From Liolophura sinensis (taxonomy: Eukaryota; Mollusca; Polyplacophora; Chitonida; Chitonidae), in contig NC_088302.1 in the NCBI RefSeq assembly GCF_032854445.1, positions 53,288,046 through 53,352,045 of the forward strand: a stretch of DNA of 64,000 bases, in the 5' to 3' direction. A program made the position numbers and the translations under genes. This document shows positions 1 to 12,163 of the stretch, in pieces (position 1 is the stretch's first letter; each line of letters begins with the position of its first letter). The notes under the pieces were generated by a model that saw only the letters and a program-made list of their open reading frames with translations, had not been told where the DNA came from and searched no databases.

Positions 1-919
1 GCAATAAAGTTAGACCAAAAACAACGAATCAAGTGCTACATATAACTAATGAACTTCACGTCCATACAGGTTTGTACAGGCCCAAGGGGATTAAGTTTTC
101 TTAAATAGGGCCTATAAATTGTCCCCGTAAGTGTTCCGTTATACTATTTGTACAATGTTTAAATGCTTCCTTACCATATTTCGAATTTCACATTTCACCT
201 CAAGGACTATGTTATAGGCAATAGCAGATATTTGTATTTTTTAAGGGCGTTGTTTGTCTTGCATTGTGTGGAGATACTGGTTTGAAAGATAGAACAAACT
301 GTCTGAAATACGTTATAGGTCAGCCGGCATGTTCACCCCGGCAGCTTTTATTCCAGCGAAACCCTTCTGCATTCAGTTTATCTTGGCTCTCTCCGAGCGA
401 TTTCTTGATATATAATGTATTAAAGCGTTACACTAACCCCTTCAATATGTCAGTGTGATACAAAAATACCCAGTCTTCCATTCACGTACGAAACACATAA
501 TACTGAATAAATTTTTCACTTCAGTATAAGAACCTCGTGTGCATGCATCTCCGATACGTTTGGAACCCTCGAAAACGCACAATTTGCAGTTATCAAATAA
601 ATTCCATTTTCAGTCTCCGTATATGGAATGGTTATTTTAAGACCTTTGGCCACTGATATAACCCTCGTCAAATTTCTAAAAGACAGAATTGCGGGTCAGT
701 AGTTCTACAACTGCATCCAACTTGGGCAGCAAAAGATGGCTCATGGTGACTCATTTCTTCAAATTTACACCACTTCCAAATTCCATCCGGCCTTTTCGTG
801 TCGACATTTTACGAAATTTTGTATGTACCGGCAAATGAAAAACCGTACATGTACGCCCATATACTATCTAGACTATGTAGGCCTACACAACGAATAGGCC
901 TATTTTAATGCATTAGGCC

Positions 920-955
<36 letters not shown>

Positions 956-2770
956 TGTTTATATAACACTCATATGTGTTGATGCAATTAAAGGTCATTT
1001 GAGAAAACATCATTTAGCAAAGATGCTTAATCTTACCTTCTTTGCTTTCCAAGAAATTGACTGGACTTGAGATTTGATGCGCCGTTGTCCTTTGGCCTTT
1101 GAGATTTGTTTCTTGAACACAGCTCCCCGGCTTTTCTGTCCTTAAAGCTATTCTTTTCTTTAACCTTTCAGGTATTGTTATTATTTTTTTCTTTGGCTTT
1201 GCAGATATTTTTAAAAAGAGCATACATACACCCAAGATGTTTGGTGGTAAACACAGTAGCCTACATAGATGTATATGGTACTCGAGTGAACGGAGCGTTA
1301 TAAATGAATCGGTACGTCACTTTTCACCTTTGACCGCAGTACTAGCTTATTTTTCATTGGCTAGTGGAAATGGATGAATGGTTGTTGAGCACCGGGTTGC
1401 AAAATACTGGATGACCAGCGTTGGCCTCCAGTGACTGCCAGTAGTTTTCCGCTGCGATGTGTAATGAGGCTCTAGAAGGGACCATATATCGGGATGGGCT
1501 TGCCATGCAACACGGGAAATATTATATGTATTTCACAAAACGAATCAAGTGCTTGTAAATAATTCCGTTTTGAGTCCTGTGAAAGTGCCTATTCACTTTG
1601 GGAGACACCAAAGCTGGATGAATGGATAACTCCACGACTGAACGCGTTGTGCGGGAAACGGGAGGGGGGCATTATATGTAGGTCAAACTATTCAATACAC
1701 GCCGTCAGCCCGACCATGTTTCATGCACGTGACAATCCTTTCCGTGATCTCATACATTGTTTAACTCTCCACATTTTACCACATTTCAATATGTAAGTAT
1801 TATTATGAAATCTATTTTTCAAAAAATGTGAACAAGAAAACATAGACCAACACAAGTATATATTTTTTTTTTATATGCATGCAGTATAATACAAAAATCC
1901 AGTCTTTTTAATTAATATTCCATATCAATAGTTAAGATTTTGCATGAGCTGTTCGTGATTTTTTTAATGCTTGAATGTACTGGAAATGCTTTTTTCACAG
2001 TTCGTTTTTATCATGTATATTTTAAGACCTGCCGTGCGACACCCCAAAAAACATTTTGGCCTACCCGTATATATTTGATATAAAGAAAATCATTTTCAGT
2101 TAACACATCCAGGTAACGTAAAGGTGTGTGGTATGGCGTGGGCGGGGTAGTTCTGAGGGAAGAGAATTGAAGGGTCAGCGCACGAGGGTATTTAGTACGT
2201 GTATCAGCTTAATTATTGTATATGTAAAATTTACATGACCTGTCTAATTTCTATAGAATTTCTTTTTTATTCCGACCTGAATAGTGGTGTATTATTTTGT
2301 ATATTTTGTGAACGATTTTATGACGATGACCCTCTTCAAGAACCCCAAACATATTGATTTCACCCAGCATGGCTGCATACGGTACGATCTGCGATGACGT
2401 ATGTAAGACAAATTTAAACATCGACGTAAACATACTCATATGGTTAACATAATGCCACAAAAGAAAGACGTTATCACGTACATATAGGCCATCGTATAAC
2501 GTCACAGTTAACGGTCTCAGCTCTCGGCATTTTGATAAGATTTATTTTCACGCGACATTTTATTCCGTCAGTTTGGAGTTTACTTTAATAGGATCAGTAT
2601 GCTTTCCTGAAGTCTGGGATATTTTGTCAGTTTTGCTATAATACATATATTATTACTACTCACAAATATTGATCAAAGTAACGGTATACCTTTTCACACA
2701 CAGATGCACCATAATTAGTCTATGTCACATAACCTGTCACATATATCATACATATATCCTGTAATGTATA
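1..2770. other. Non-coding sequence without a recognised gene
   Basis: I see no conserved coding exon on either strand. The only clear structure is a short TA dinucleotide run at about 925-950. The sequence is AT-rich, and the short open frames here (under 90 codons) have no recognisable domain. Confidence 0.6.
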
Positions 2771-2859
2771 TTTATTTATTTATTTGATTGGGGTTTTACG
2801 CCATACTCAAGAATGTTTCACTTAAACGACGGCGACCAGCAGTATGGTGGGAAGCCTAC
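2771..2859 (-). mobile_element. 5'-truncated SINE (family A), tail half only
   Basis: The segment matches the 3' part of the fuller SINE copies at 9908-10151, 54771-55016 and 61018-61291: a TTTA-repeat tail, 'ttttacgccatactcaagaa', then a GGCGACCAGCAGTATGG-like stretch. It is inserted in reverse orientation. An 8-bp direct repeat, AATGTATA, flanks it at 2763-2770 and 2860-2867, as expected of a target-site duplication. The tRNA-like head is missing, so this is a truncated retroposition product. Confidence 0.7.
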
Positions 2860-2884
2860 AATGTATAGGGCTACAAAGTTCATA

Positions 2885-4090
2885 TCATACAGATCGCCTT
2901 AGGTGTCGACAAACAGGAAGAAAACAGCGATTTTCATTGAGAATGTGTTGTCTGTATTCGGTTAGCAGCGATCTTAAATCTGTTGTCTGACCAGTGTATT
3001 GTTTGCCACACCAGTGGCATATAAGTGCGTATAGGGGGCCTACAACGTATTTAGGATCACAGGACATGTTCATTTTAACAGTGTATAAGGAGTCAGTTGT
3101 GGTAAATTTAACACTCGGACCTTCCAGTATGTGGATGCACGTCTCACACCTGGGTTTGTTCCATATAGTTACGTGTGCATTACATTGGTTTTCTGAAAAA
3201 TGGACCCTCGTTAACATTTTCATCAGGTTTGGGCTCTGTCGTTTACTGTTAATAATTGTAGATTTGGAAATGATATCTTTCATTTTAGCACTATCGGTCA
3301 GCATAGGTAACGTATTCAGTATTAGGGGGAATACATCATTATTGTTGGGATTGTAAGTAGATATAAAGGGGATAATATTTTGATTGGCAGTTTTTGGTGA
3401 GATTTGTCTTAACACGATTATAGGGTGAGAAAATGCTTTTCTTATTCCAACCTCTGCGAGTCTCATTAGATATCCCCTACAGAGCAAGACAGACTTTAAT
3501 TCAATAAGTCGCTCATTCCGAATGGTTTTGTTGATGATAATAGTACACACACGTCTAGCAAGTGAATAAGGGATATTTTCCTGTGTGTGGAGCTATAATG
3601 TGGAGTGATTGGGGCTAAAATGAATACAGAGCTGGGTATTGGGTTGTTTCCGAAGTGTAATTATCTTTAGTTCAAACGCGTCCAGATTTAACAAGCATAT
3701 AATATAAGCCAAGAATGGAATACTGATATCATTTGCATCAACTGTATAAGAAATTTGAGGATGCAGTGCATTAAGGATATCAAATTGTGATTTGATTGTA
3801 CCATTTTTTGATGGCCAAAATACAAAACAGTCATCTAAAATTCGCTGCCGCTGTTTTTTAAAGATTTACCAAACTCAGTTTCGTATTTGGAAGAAATAGT
3901 TGCATACAATTTAATTTCAAGGAACAACATCACCAATGTTGGGTATGCCGCATGGGGCTATTTGGGTTCCGTTGACAGTACCTAAAATTTGCATGTATAG
4001 TATTCATCACTAAAGCAAAATGAATTATTGTTAGAAATAAATTTAACACAATCCATGATGACCAAACTTTGTTAGATGTTAAAGAATCTT
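2885..4090 (-). pseudogene. Degraded Penelope-like retroelement (RT plus GIY-YIG endonuclease)
   Basis: Read on the minus strand, about 4070-3700 gives a broken reverse transcriptase palm: a GT..GTQIAP-like block (about 3980-3940), then LDDCFVFW (about 3840-3800) carrying the DD catalytic pair, then LNALHP..SYTVD..IPFLAY. A 221-codon open stretch (3550-2885) continues with KSVLLCRGY, FISTYNPNNNDVFP, SKRQSPNLMKMLTR and a C-terminal GIY-YIG-like module with CHWCGKQYTGQT. This order, RT followed by a C-terminal GIY-YIG, is the signature of Penelope-like elements. Several stops and frameshifts interrupt the RT part. In the endonuclease the helix after YTGQT reads LRSLLTEYRQHI, so the usual Arg and His positions look substituted. 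It is almost certainly inactive. The 5' end of the element is not visible. Confidence 0.75.
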
Positions 4091-4434
4091 TTTTTATTAA
4101 TAAGTGTCAACCCAGTCTGAATGGAAGCCATCGGCCATTCGACCATTTGACCATACATGTGTATTAGTTAACCATGACTTGTTATACATTAATTACGAAT
4201 GCTATGTTTAATGTACATAAGGAACTGTATTATATTGTTTGATTTTACACCAAATTTTAAAGATTAGTAGTATTATCCTTTTGATCTCTGTCTGTGTACA
4301 GCGGTTTACATTGCTTTGGCATGTCCTTACTTGATTCCCTGGAAACATGCCGGTATATAAGGCCTGTCGAACTGATATACCACATCCCTTGATAGAAAAT
4401 GTAGTCGGAATACAAAGATGCAGAAAGGTGAGAA

Positions 4435-4436
<2 letters not shown>

Positions 4437-4518
<82 letters not shown>
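4437..4518. repeat. Long (AT)n microsatellite, tract 1
   Basis: About 41 uninterrupted AT dinucleotides. It creates spurious IYIYIY open frames on both strands. It is self-complementary and can extrude a cruciform. Confidence 0.97.
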
Positions 4519-4521
<3 letters not shown>

Positions 4522-4561
4522 TTTTATTCATTTGCCAAAGCAAAGCCAAAGCAATGAACCA

Positions 4562-4563
<2 letters not shown>

Positions 4564-4647
<84 letters not shown>
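4564..4647. repeat. Long (AT)n microsatellite, tract 2
   Basis: About 42 uninterrupted AT dinucleotides, separated from tract 1 by only 45 bp of ordinary sequence. Both tracts begin after AGG. No coding content. Confidence 0.97.
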
Positions 4648-4649
<2 letters not shown>

Positions 4650-4659
4650 TTTTCCTGTC

Positions 4660-5760
4660 ATATCATAACTATTTTCAAAGACAGGCCCCAGTGTAGTATG
4701 AAGCTGTCAGTAAGCAGTAACATAAACAACCCGCATACATACTTGCACCCTATACATACACCTGTTTATTACAAACAAAATGCTTAAAATCATAATAGTG
4801 ACATCCCATACAATTGTGTTAGTTTTGCTGAACACGTGTTTGTTGAGTTTAATACGATCAGCATACATCATCCCATTAAAGGGAACGGTATATTTGAATA
4901 ACATGTATATAGCTATTAACGACGTGCCATGATCGCCCAAACACACCCATGCATGCATATAGCGTTCAGTGCATGCAGCCGTTTTGTGTGACATGCGCGT
5001 GACTGTTTGCACCAGGTTCATTCCCTTGAGCGGATGATCTAGTTCTCGCTGCTCCGACTGCGACTTTAAGTCAGGAAATATAACAGGTGTACTTGAGGAA
5101 GGGCGGAGGTTTCCTTCATCCATAGCTCGCGACGTTATATAAAACTCGGCCCGGTTTTGCAAAACTGTTTAAAGACTTAAATATTTAAGTATAAAATATT
5201 ACTTAATACTAGTATAAGCTAATACATTTTCGAACAACTGGGCCCTAGGGTATATTTACATATATGACGCGCTAATCAATAATTATCCTATTAAATGATT
5301 TTACCAGACAGATTACACATGTTTAAGTACCTATCGACATGTTGTATTTTCACGTTGTGCTATAAAAATTTGCCTTATTTTGAATCATCGCGCTCTGAAA
5401 CTTCATACATGCATGGATATGCATTCACCCGAAATGTGCGCCGAAACAATTGCGGTTATGTTATATGTTATATACCACATTATAAAGGCAGAAGGGTATC
5501 AAGAGACATCAACCTGCTGCTGTGCCTGCATATACAGTGCTTTTTACCTCAAAGAGCTCTGACTATATATACAAAAATTTGGGGAGGCTCTATGAAGTTT
5601 GACTTACCGGTGTTCGGAGTCGTCGGAGGAACATGAAAAAATGATTCTTTCTTTTAACACATTGGCTAAAAAAAAAAGAGATAATTCAAAACAAAATTGT
5701 TACAAGTACGGAAAAAAGAAAATTCTCTTTTGAATGAAAAGAGACAATATTTACTCGTAT
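4660..5760. other. Non-coding sequence without a recognised gene
   Basis: No conserved exon recognised. Open frames up to 151 codons (minus strand, 5162-4707) have no recognisable domain, no repeat pattern and no homologue I know. Confidence 0.5.
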
Positions 5761-5779
5761 ATAACTGTATCAAAAGTTG

Positions 5780-5905
5780 ATGCACAATTCTATGATACAC
5801 AAGAAAATGCAAAATACGTGTATATTGCAGTAAGGTGCACTGTACATGAATCACAATAAGGTGCACAGTGCTTTGGTAACAAAAAAGTGCACAATACATG
5901 TATTG
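5780..5905. repeat. Diverged copies of the 26-bp minisatellite
   Basis: About four degenerate units can be laid against the array at 6716-7862: 'cacaagaaaatgcaaaata', 'gcagtaaggtgcactgta', 'cacaataaggtgcacagt' and 'aacaaaaaagtgcacaata', each followed by a tgtat- or tgaat-like end. They lie about 0.8 kb from the main array and look older. Confidence 0.65.
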
Positions 5906-6715
5906 TCCATGGCAACAAAGCCCTCTTCCATTAAACTATACACGGGTTGCCATCCATGGAATGGCTTGCTATTCACTGAGTTCCTTGGATTTTTTTATGA
6001 GTACGATCTATACGAAACGGGGGTAAACCATTTATCAACATGAAGTGTAAATATAGGTATTCTCAAGGGTACAAACTGTTTCCGCAGACTTTACCTGTGT
6101 GAATCTGGACTTGCACTTGTATGAAGACCACAACAGATACGCCAACTCTGCGACAAAAGGAATATATTAAATCAACCTTGCTTGGACCGTAATATGTCAA
6201 ACGGCCTGTGCATATCTCGTCTTGTAGCCTTTGTTAGATGCTGTGTGCTGTGTGACGATTTCAATGAACGTCACAAGTTGTTACTGCAAAACAAGTGTGT
6301 CAACTACATTCCATCAAACATTAAATTTTACATTAATTTCGGCACATTTCTCTTGTATCGGTACACATCATTCTGCTACATGGTTTTGTCTAATTCCGCG
6401 TATCCCGGGGCAATTGGCAACGTGTTGAATTAGAACACCACCTTGGATACATGAACAGTTGCAGTCAACTGTGATACATATTTCGATCATCGAAAACCTA
6501 TATACTAGTGTGATTCGTCTTTCCATCGCCATTGAAAACTGTTGACTGATTCTCTTTGCATAAATCCGCCGTAATTTCGTAATTTGTATATTTTCCAAGT
6601 TCTTTATGTTGAAGGGTTTTTTATTAGTTCGCTTTGCAAATATTTACTCGGAACGTCCATTTTGATTGACAGATGCATACGAATGGCTCTTTGACGCCTT
6701 GATTTACAAGAATCT

Positions 6716-7862
6716 GCACAGTGCATGTATCACAAGAAGGCACACAATATGTGTACCACAAGAATCTGCACAGTGCATGTATCACAAGAAGGCACACAAT
6801 ACGTGTACCACAAGAAGGCACACAATACGTGTACCACAAGAATCTGCACAGTGCATGTATCACAAGAAGGCACACAATACGTGTACCACAAGAAGGCACA
6901 CAATACGTGTACCACAAGAAGGCACACAATACGTGTACCACAAGAAGGCACACAATACGTGTATCACAAGAAGGCGCACAATACGTGTATCACAAGAAGG
7001 CGCACAATACGTGTACCACAAGAAGGCGCACAATACGTGTACCACAAGAAGGCGCACAATACGTGTACCACAAGAAGGCACACAATACGTGTACCACAAG
7101 AAGGCACACAATACGTGTACCACAAGAAGATGCACAACACGAGTATTACAAGAAGGTCAATACGTTATTACAAGGTACAAATATGTGCATCCCATGCACG
7201 GAGGTCACAATACGTGTATCAGAAGAAGGCGCACAATGTGTCTTTTGCAAGAAGGTCCTCAACACATGTATCACAAGAAGGTCACAATACTTGTATCACA
7301 AGAAAACGCACAATAAGTGTGTCACAAGAAGGTGTACAACACATGTATCACAAGACGGTCACAATACTTGTATCACAAGAAGGCACACAATACGTGTACC
7401 ACAAGAAGGTCCTCAACACATGTATCACAAGACGGTCACAATACTTGTATCACAAGAAAACGCACAATAAGTGTGTCACAAGAAGGTGTACAACACACGT
7501 ATCACAAGACGGTCACAATACTTGTATCACAAGAAAACGCACAATAAGTGTGTCACAAGAAGGTGTACAACACATGTATCACAAGACGGTCACAACACAT
7601 GTATCACAAGACGGTCACAATACTTGTATCACAAGAAAACGCACAATAAGTGTGTCACAAGAAGGTGTACAACACATGTATCACAAGACGGTCACAATAT
7701 TTGTATCACAAGAAAACGCACATTAAGTGTGTCACAAGAAGGTGTACAACACATGTATTACAAGAAGGTCACAATACTTGTATCACAAGAAAGCGCACAA
7801 TAAGTCTATCACAAGAAGGTCAAGATAGGTATCACAAGAAAGACACGATATCAGAAGGTATC
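6716..7862. repeat. 26-bp minisatellite with a trimeric higher-order block
   Basis: Unit core 'cacaagaaggcacacaat' followed by acgtgtac, about 44 copies. The first half is homogeneous at 26 bp. From about 7200 onward 25- and 26-bp variants ('aaggtcacaatacttgtat', 'aaaacgcacaataagtgt', 'aaggtgtacaacacatgt') alternate as a unit of about 77 bp. Overlapping open frames of up to 333 codons on + and matching frames on - result from the repeat lacking stops in several frames, not from coding selection. No gene neighbours it. Confidence 0.95.
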
Positions 7863-7962
7863 AGAAGGAGGTGCATACAAATTAAGTTTATCATGCACGA
7901 ATGTGTATGTGTATGCGGCTTAAAACGCACAACATTCGGTGTACTCAAATATTTATGACAAG

Positions 7963-9780
7963 TGTAAACAAAAACAATTTTGACAAGTACACACAAATAT
8001 GTTTGGCATTTATACATGCAAGCAATAGTCTTGAGCTCTCTTGGCCCGCCCATTATTTTTCTAGCTTGATCCTGTTTTGCATGACTTAGTGTTAATTGGC
8101 AAGCACCGTGTACGCTTAACCCATGCATACAGAAATATACGACTGTTTTCATGGGTATATGTGTAACCAGCTATACATGTATGTACCATAAACTTTATCA
8201 CGACACTCGTGTCACCAACTGTTTTTTTTTTAAATCCACATTGCTATACATGTATGTTTACCGGTATGTATGGTATATATGTATAGAAATTAAACGGAAT
8301 TATAAGGACTCGACTGTTACTACAAGGTTGCTGCACCTCCACTTGGAAAACAAGCGAGTTGTTTACATCAGTGCGAGTGGCTAAACCACGCTTACGTCAT
8401 AAATGTGCAAACAATCTGTACCCGTTTACTATCTCAATGTAGGGCACCTATATAGTTTAGAATACGAGAGAGTGTTTATAGTTGACTTACATATGATTAC
8501 TTATATCATGTTCGTTGCATAAGGTGTGAACCTGTGTCCTAAAACATGCGTTAACGGTACATGAGGCCTTAACCCATGTGAATGCAAGTTATCTCGGACT
8601 GTCTCCAGTTTTAATTGCCTTTAAAAACAAACCAAACAAACAACCACACGAAATGTTGGTATACGTGAGAATTCAGTACATGACATTTCGGCATAAGCTA
8701 CTACTGCAAACGCCAGACTTCAGCCTAGGACAGTTTCCCAAATGCTGATTGGGGACAGAACCTTGTACTATATAGATATCTCACCATTCTAGGTATAATC
8801 CATTTGTGGAAAGTTACCACATCACTCAACATATGTATGTATATGGACATTCATTTGGTTGGGACACTTCAACTCCACATCATATATACTTAGACAAATC
8901 CCGGATTTATATGTCGACCTGCATATAGCAGCTGATTTCTAAGCCTAGATGTTTCTTCTTGTTTTTGTACTTCACATCATATGCAATAGGTTTATTTTAC
9001 ATCACAGGACCGATAACGCATTAATACGTACTTAACTTATAAAATAAATATAAAAGGCTTCGCTTAACGTGTGTTTTGAATACCAAACATATAAAAATTT
9101 CATTTTCAAAATGTGATCAAAATACGTCATGTGCCGAAATGTCGTGTTTCCAGTTTGTACCGAAATGTCGCATGGCGAAATGTCGTGTTTCCAGCTTGTG
9201 CTGATATACCGCGTGCCACAATGTCAACCGAAATGCCGTGGATATTGACATGCTATATGTACTTTATATGGGGGAGTTGGACGACATGCACTGCTGGCTT
9301 CAAAATAAGAGTTATATATAACATATAGTACACTAGCTTTATCTCAGCATTACTTTAGCTTTGCTATCAACACTGTTTCAGTCACATACCATATGTCCTT
9401 GTGTTATGAATAAGGCTTACCGATGACGGCATGTTTACGCCGCAAGGAACGACAAGACACGAGACATGACGCCTCCCGCCCACAATATTTACTGTCACCC
9501 GGTCAACCACAGAACTTGGTCGTCCATGGGCTATGCAGAAGATATAATAATAAAAGGATCGCCAGCTATAAATAAATTAAGCCTAAAATCAGGACCGAAC
9601 CCCGGGATATGAGTTAATCTATTGTATGTGGTGTTTTATCTTGAGCCATGAAAATCACTTGTATCAACCCCAAAACTCCACAGACTCAAAGTAAAGGCCA
9701 CGTTTTTGAAACACGTCGACTTTTGTACTTTGCATAGTTGCTTTACGTCCATGCGCCTTGTATACATCAAAAAACACACC
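7963..9780. other. Non-coding sequence without a recognised gene
   Basis: Nothing coding recognised. At 9125-9235 a small degenerate duplication recurs around 'aaatgtcgtgtttccag' (three or four partial copies). Confidence 0.5.
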
Positions 9781-9784
9781 AAAA

Positions 9785-10290
9785 AAATTCATGTCGATTT
9801 TAACAGAAAGTCTGTTGTCTGAGTGATGCTAGAATGCATTGTGTTATTATAACATAATACCGTCATATATTCAACATAATATCCTGTTAGTTTAATAAAA
9901 TCTTTATTTACTTATTTGATTGGTGTATTACGCCGTATTCAAGAATATTTCACTTATTTGACAGCGGCCAGCATTATGGAGGGAGGAAACCGGGCTCTGG
10001 GAAACCCACGGCCATCCGCAGGTTGCTGGAAGACCTTCCCACCTACAGCCGGAGAGGAAGTCAGCATGAGCTGGACTTGAACTCACAGTGACCGCATTGG
10101 TGAGAGGCTTCTGGGCCCCTGCGCGCTAACCAACTGAACCACGAAGGCCCAAATAGAATCTTTATGTTGAATTAATAGAATATACATTTTATATTTAACA
10201 GAACAATCAGTTACAATGACAGAATACATTCTAGTATCACCAAAACAACAGACTTTCTGTTAATACGACAAATTAATTTTTTGAGAACTA
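9785..10290. mobile_element. Foldback/MITE-like element with an internal SINE
   Basis: 9791-9850 contains 'aacagaaagtctgttgt' followed by gatgctagaatgcatt. The reverse complement of 10217-10285 reads 'aacagaaagtctgttgt' followed by gatactagaatgtatt. The arms stay similar outward (acc/ctc followed by aaaaaatt and tgtcg) and less clearly inward. The two arms are separated mainly by the SINE at 9908-10151 and its target-site duplication. Without the SINE the element would be an almost continuous inverted repeat of roughly 250 bp. No transposase is present, so it would be non-autonomous. Confidence 0.6.
9908..10151 (-). mobile_element. tRNA-derived SINE (family A), near full length
   Basis: On the minus strand it runs from a tRNA-like head (ggccttcgtggttcag, then ttagcgcgc) through a B-box-like 'gagttcaagtccagctcat', a central region and the tail 'acggcgtaatacaccaatc' plus a TAAA-rich end. 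It is flanked by 14-bp direct repeats with one mismatch (9894-9907 and 10152-10165), the target-site duplication. It lies inside a foldback element. Confidence 0.85.
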
Positions 10291-10299
10291 GTCACGGAA

Positions 10300-11020
10300 T
10301 TATGGCATGACGTCGAGTTTCAAAAGTACCCGTGGTGTTTTCGCATCATTCGCATGTTTAAGGCCCATTTAAACCTCGATGCTGAGTTGCATGGAAAAGG
10401 CGTGTCGCTCACTTTTAAATGGGCGAAATTCTATGTCGAGTTTTATATACTGAAGCGGACTACACATTACACAGGAAATAGCGAAACACCAAAATTTCGG
10501 TATTAATAATCAGTCACAATATATATGCACAACAATCGTACAATCCAATTAACTGCAGGTATATAGTAGTTTTGGGCAGCGTGTGATTCAGACGGGTTGG
10601 TCGTTTTGTCTTGATGTAAATACAAAAATTGTATCAATCTCCTCGCATGGTAGATTTTAATTCTTCAACAGGGAAATCATGATTGATCGCCATCCATTAT
10701 GACTGTATTTCTAATCTTGGTGTACATTTTAATCTTATGTGCATATAGCTTACCAAATAAAAATGAATAAATAAATAAACATGTATCTATATGTATTTTT
10801 AGAACAGCGGATTATTATTGCCACTCCAAACATAATGCCCGTCGGTGGGAACTACAATATCCATGAATACATGCAGGATAGATTGGTATAATATGGCCAT
10901 ATGTGGCACTTTGAATTCAACTTCTTTTTGTACAACACAGCCATTTAATGATATATATGCCTTGGAAACTTGACTTGCACGTCCTAAGTACAGCAGGCAT
11001 GACGTCCCACCCAGTGTAGT
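10300..11020. other. Non-coding sequence without a recognised gene
   Basis: No conserved exon recognised. The outer part of the foldback arm may extend to about 10345. Confidence 0.5.
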
Positions 11021-11265
11021 CATATTTTGCCGAGGGTCAGGCCAGGGGAGAGCAGTAGACCTGCAAAGATTGGTATGAACCAGAAGGCGCCTGTAAGGCT
11101 ATCTCCCTTCCCAGACCTTGCATACAGTATCACTCAAGTAATTGGTGCAGGTTTAAATTCATTTACAACTGTTTGTATCTCACTTAGCATGATCACCACT
11201 AGACAGAAAGTACTAAAGCTGACTATAACTCAGGCCACTGTTAATACTGTCTTACAATGAAATCA
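11021..11265 (-). pseudogene. Possible decayed membrane-protein exon
   Basis: One minus-strand frame reads through about 80 codons with only two internal TGA stops. It contains two hydrophobic segments that look like membrane helices: VIVSFSTFCLVVIML (about 11230-11190) and LTGAFWFIPIFAGLLLSPG (about 11090-11035), with ILYARSGKGD between. I do not recognise the family. It may be a relic of a multi-pass membrane protein, or chance. Confidence 0.25.
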
Positions 11266-11621
11266 GACTTCACTTCAAAACAGTTTACTGCTCTAAACTT
11301 GTCATTTATGGTAGGAATTTTTATTGTAGTGTATAGAGTTGTCCTAGACTTGTATAATAAATTTGAAAATGAAGTCTGGCTTAAATCTAAGAATCCTCAT
11401 CACTCTGGTGGCATGTGAAATGCCTACTTTAATACATTGGCACATGTGAGCCAACTCAAGAATTCTTCTAACACTCACTCTGCCCATGTGTCTTCCAAAG
11501 AGCATCCATTGAGCTATCTATTCATTTGACTTACACGCCTCCCTCTTCACCACACTATTTAGTAATCATTTCAGCAAATGCGTTGAGGCAAGTATCTTAT
11601 TATAAACTGGTTTTCTGGTCA

Positions 11622-12163
11622 AGGCGGCTGGCAAATGAAGTCAGGGTTTCGAACCCAGCTCTGGTTGGTTCGGTTGTCACAGTCAGTCTGGGCCGCTGGC
11701 AAATGAAGTCAGGGTTTCAAACCCAGCTCTGGTTGGTTCGGTTGTCACAGTCAGTCTGGGCCGCTGGCAAATGAAGTCAGGGTTTCGAGCCCAGCTCTGG
11801 TTGGTTCGGTTGTCACAGTCAGTCTGAGCCGCTGGCAAATGAAGTCAGGGTTTCGAGCCCAGCTCTGGTTGGTTCGGTTGTCACAGTCAGTCTGAGCCGC
11901 TGGCAAATGAAGTCAGGGTTTCGAACCCAGCTCTGGTTGGTTCGGTTGTCACAGTCAGTCTGAGCCGCTGGCAAATGAAGTCAGGGTTTCGAGCCCAGCT
12001 CTGGTTGGTTCGGTTGTCACAGTCAGTCTGAGCCGCTGGCAAATGAAGTCAGGGTTTCGAGCCCAGCTCTGGTTGGTTCGGTTGTCACAGTCAGTCTGAG
12101 CCGCTGGCAAATGAAGTCAGGGTTTCAAACCAAGCTCTGGTTGGTTCCGTTGTCGCAGTCAGT
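11622..12163. repeat. 68-bp tandem repeat, 8 copies
   Basis: Unit begins 'ccgctggcaaatgaagtc' and contains 'agggtttcgaacccagctc', 'tggttggttcggttgtcac' and agtcagtctg. Copies are nearly identical; the first and last are the most diverged. The GGTTTCGAACCC core resembles the B box of tRNA-derived SINEs, so the unit may be a SINE fragment amplified in tandem. It lies about 0.5 kb upstream of the presumed ZCCHC9 promoter. Confidence 0.95.

Noticed and set aside
4208-4787. IYIYIY-containing open frames
   Set aside because: Translation of (AT)n microsatellites.
6666-7726. Long overlapping open frames (up to 333 codons) with CHKKAHNTC-like repeats
   Set aside because: They arise in several frames and on both strands of a 26-bp minisatellite; no start context, splice sites or frame-specific conservation.
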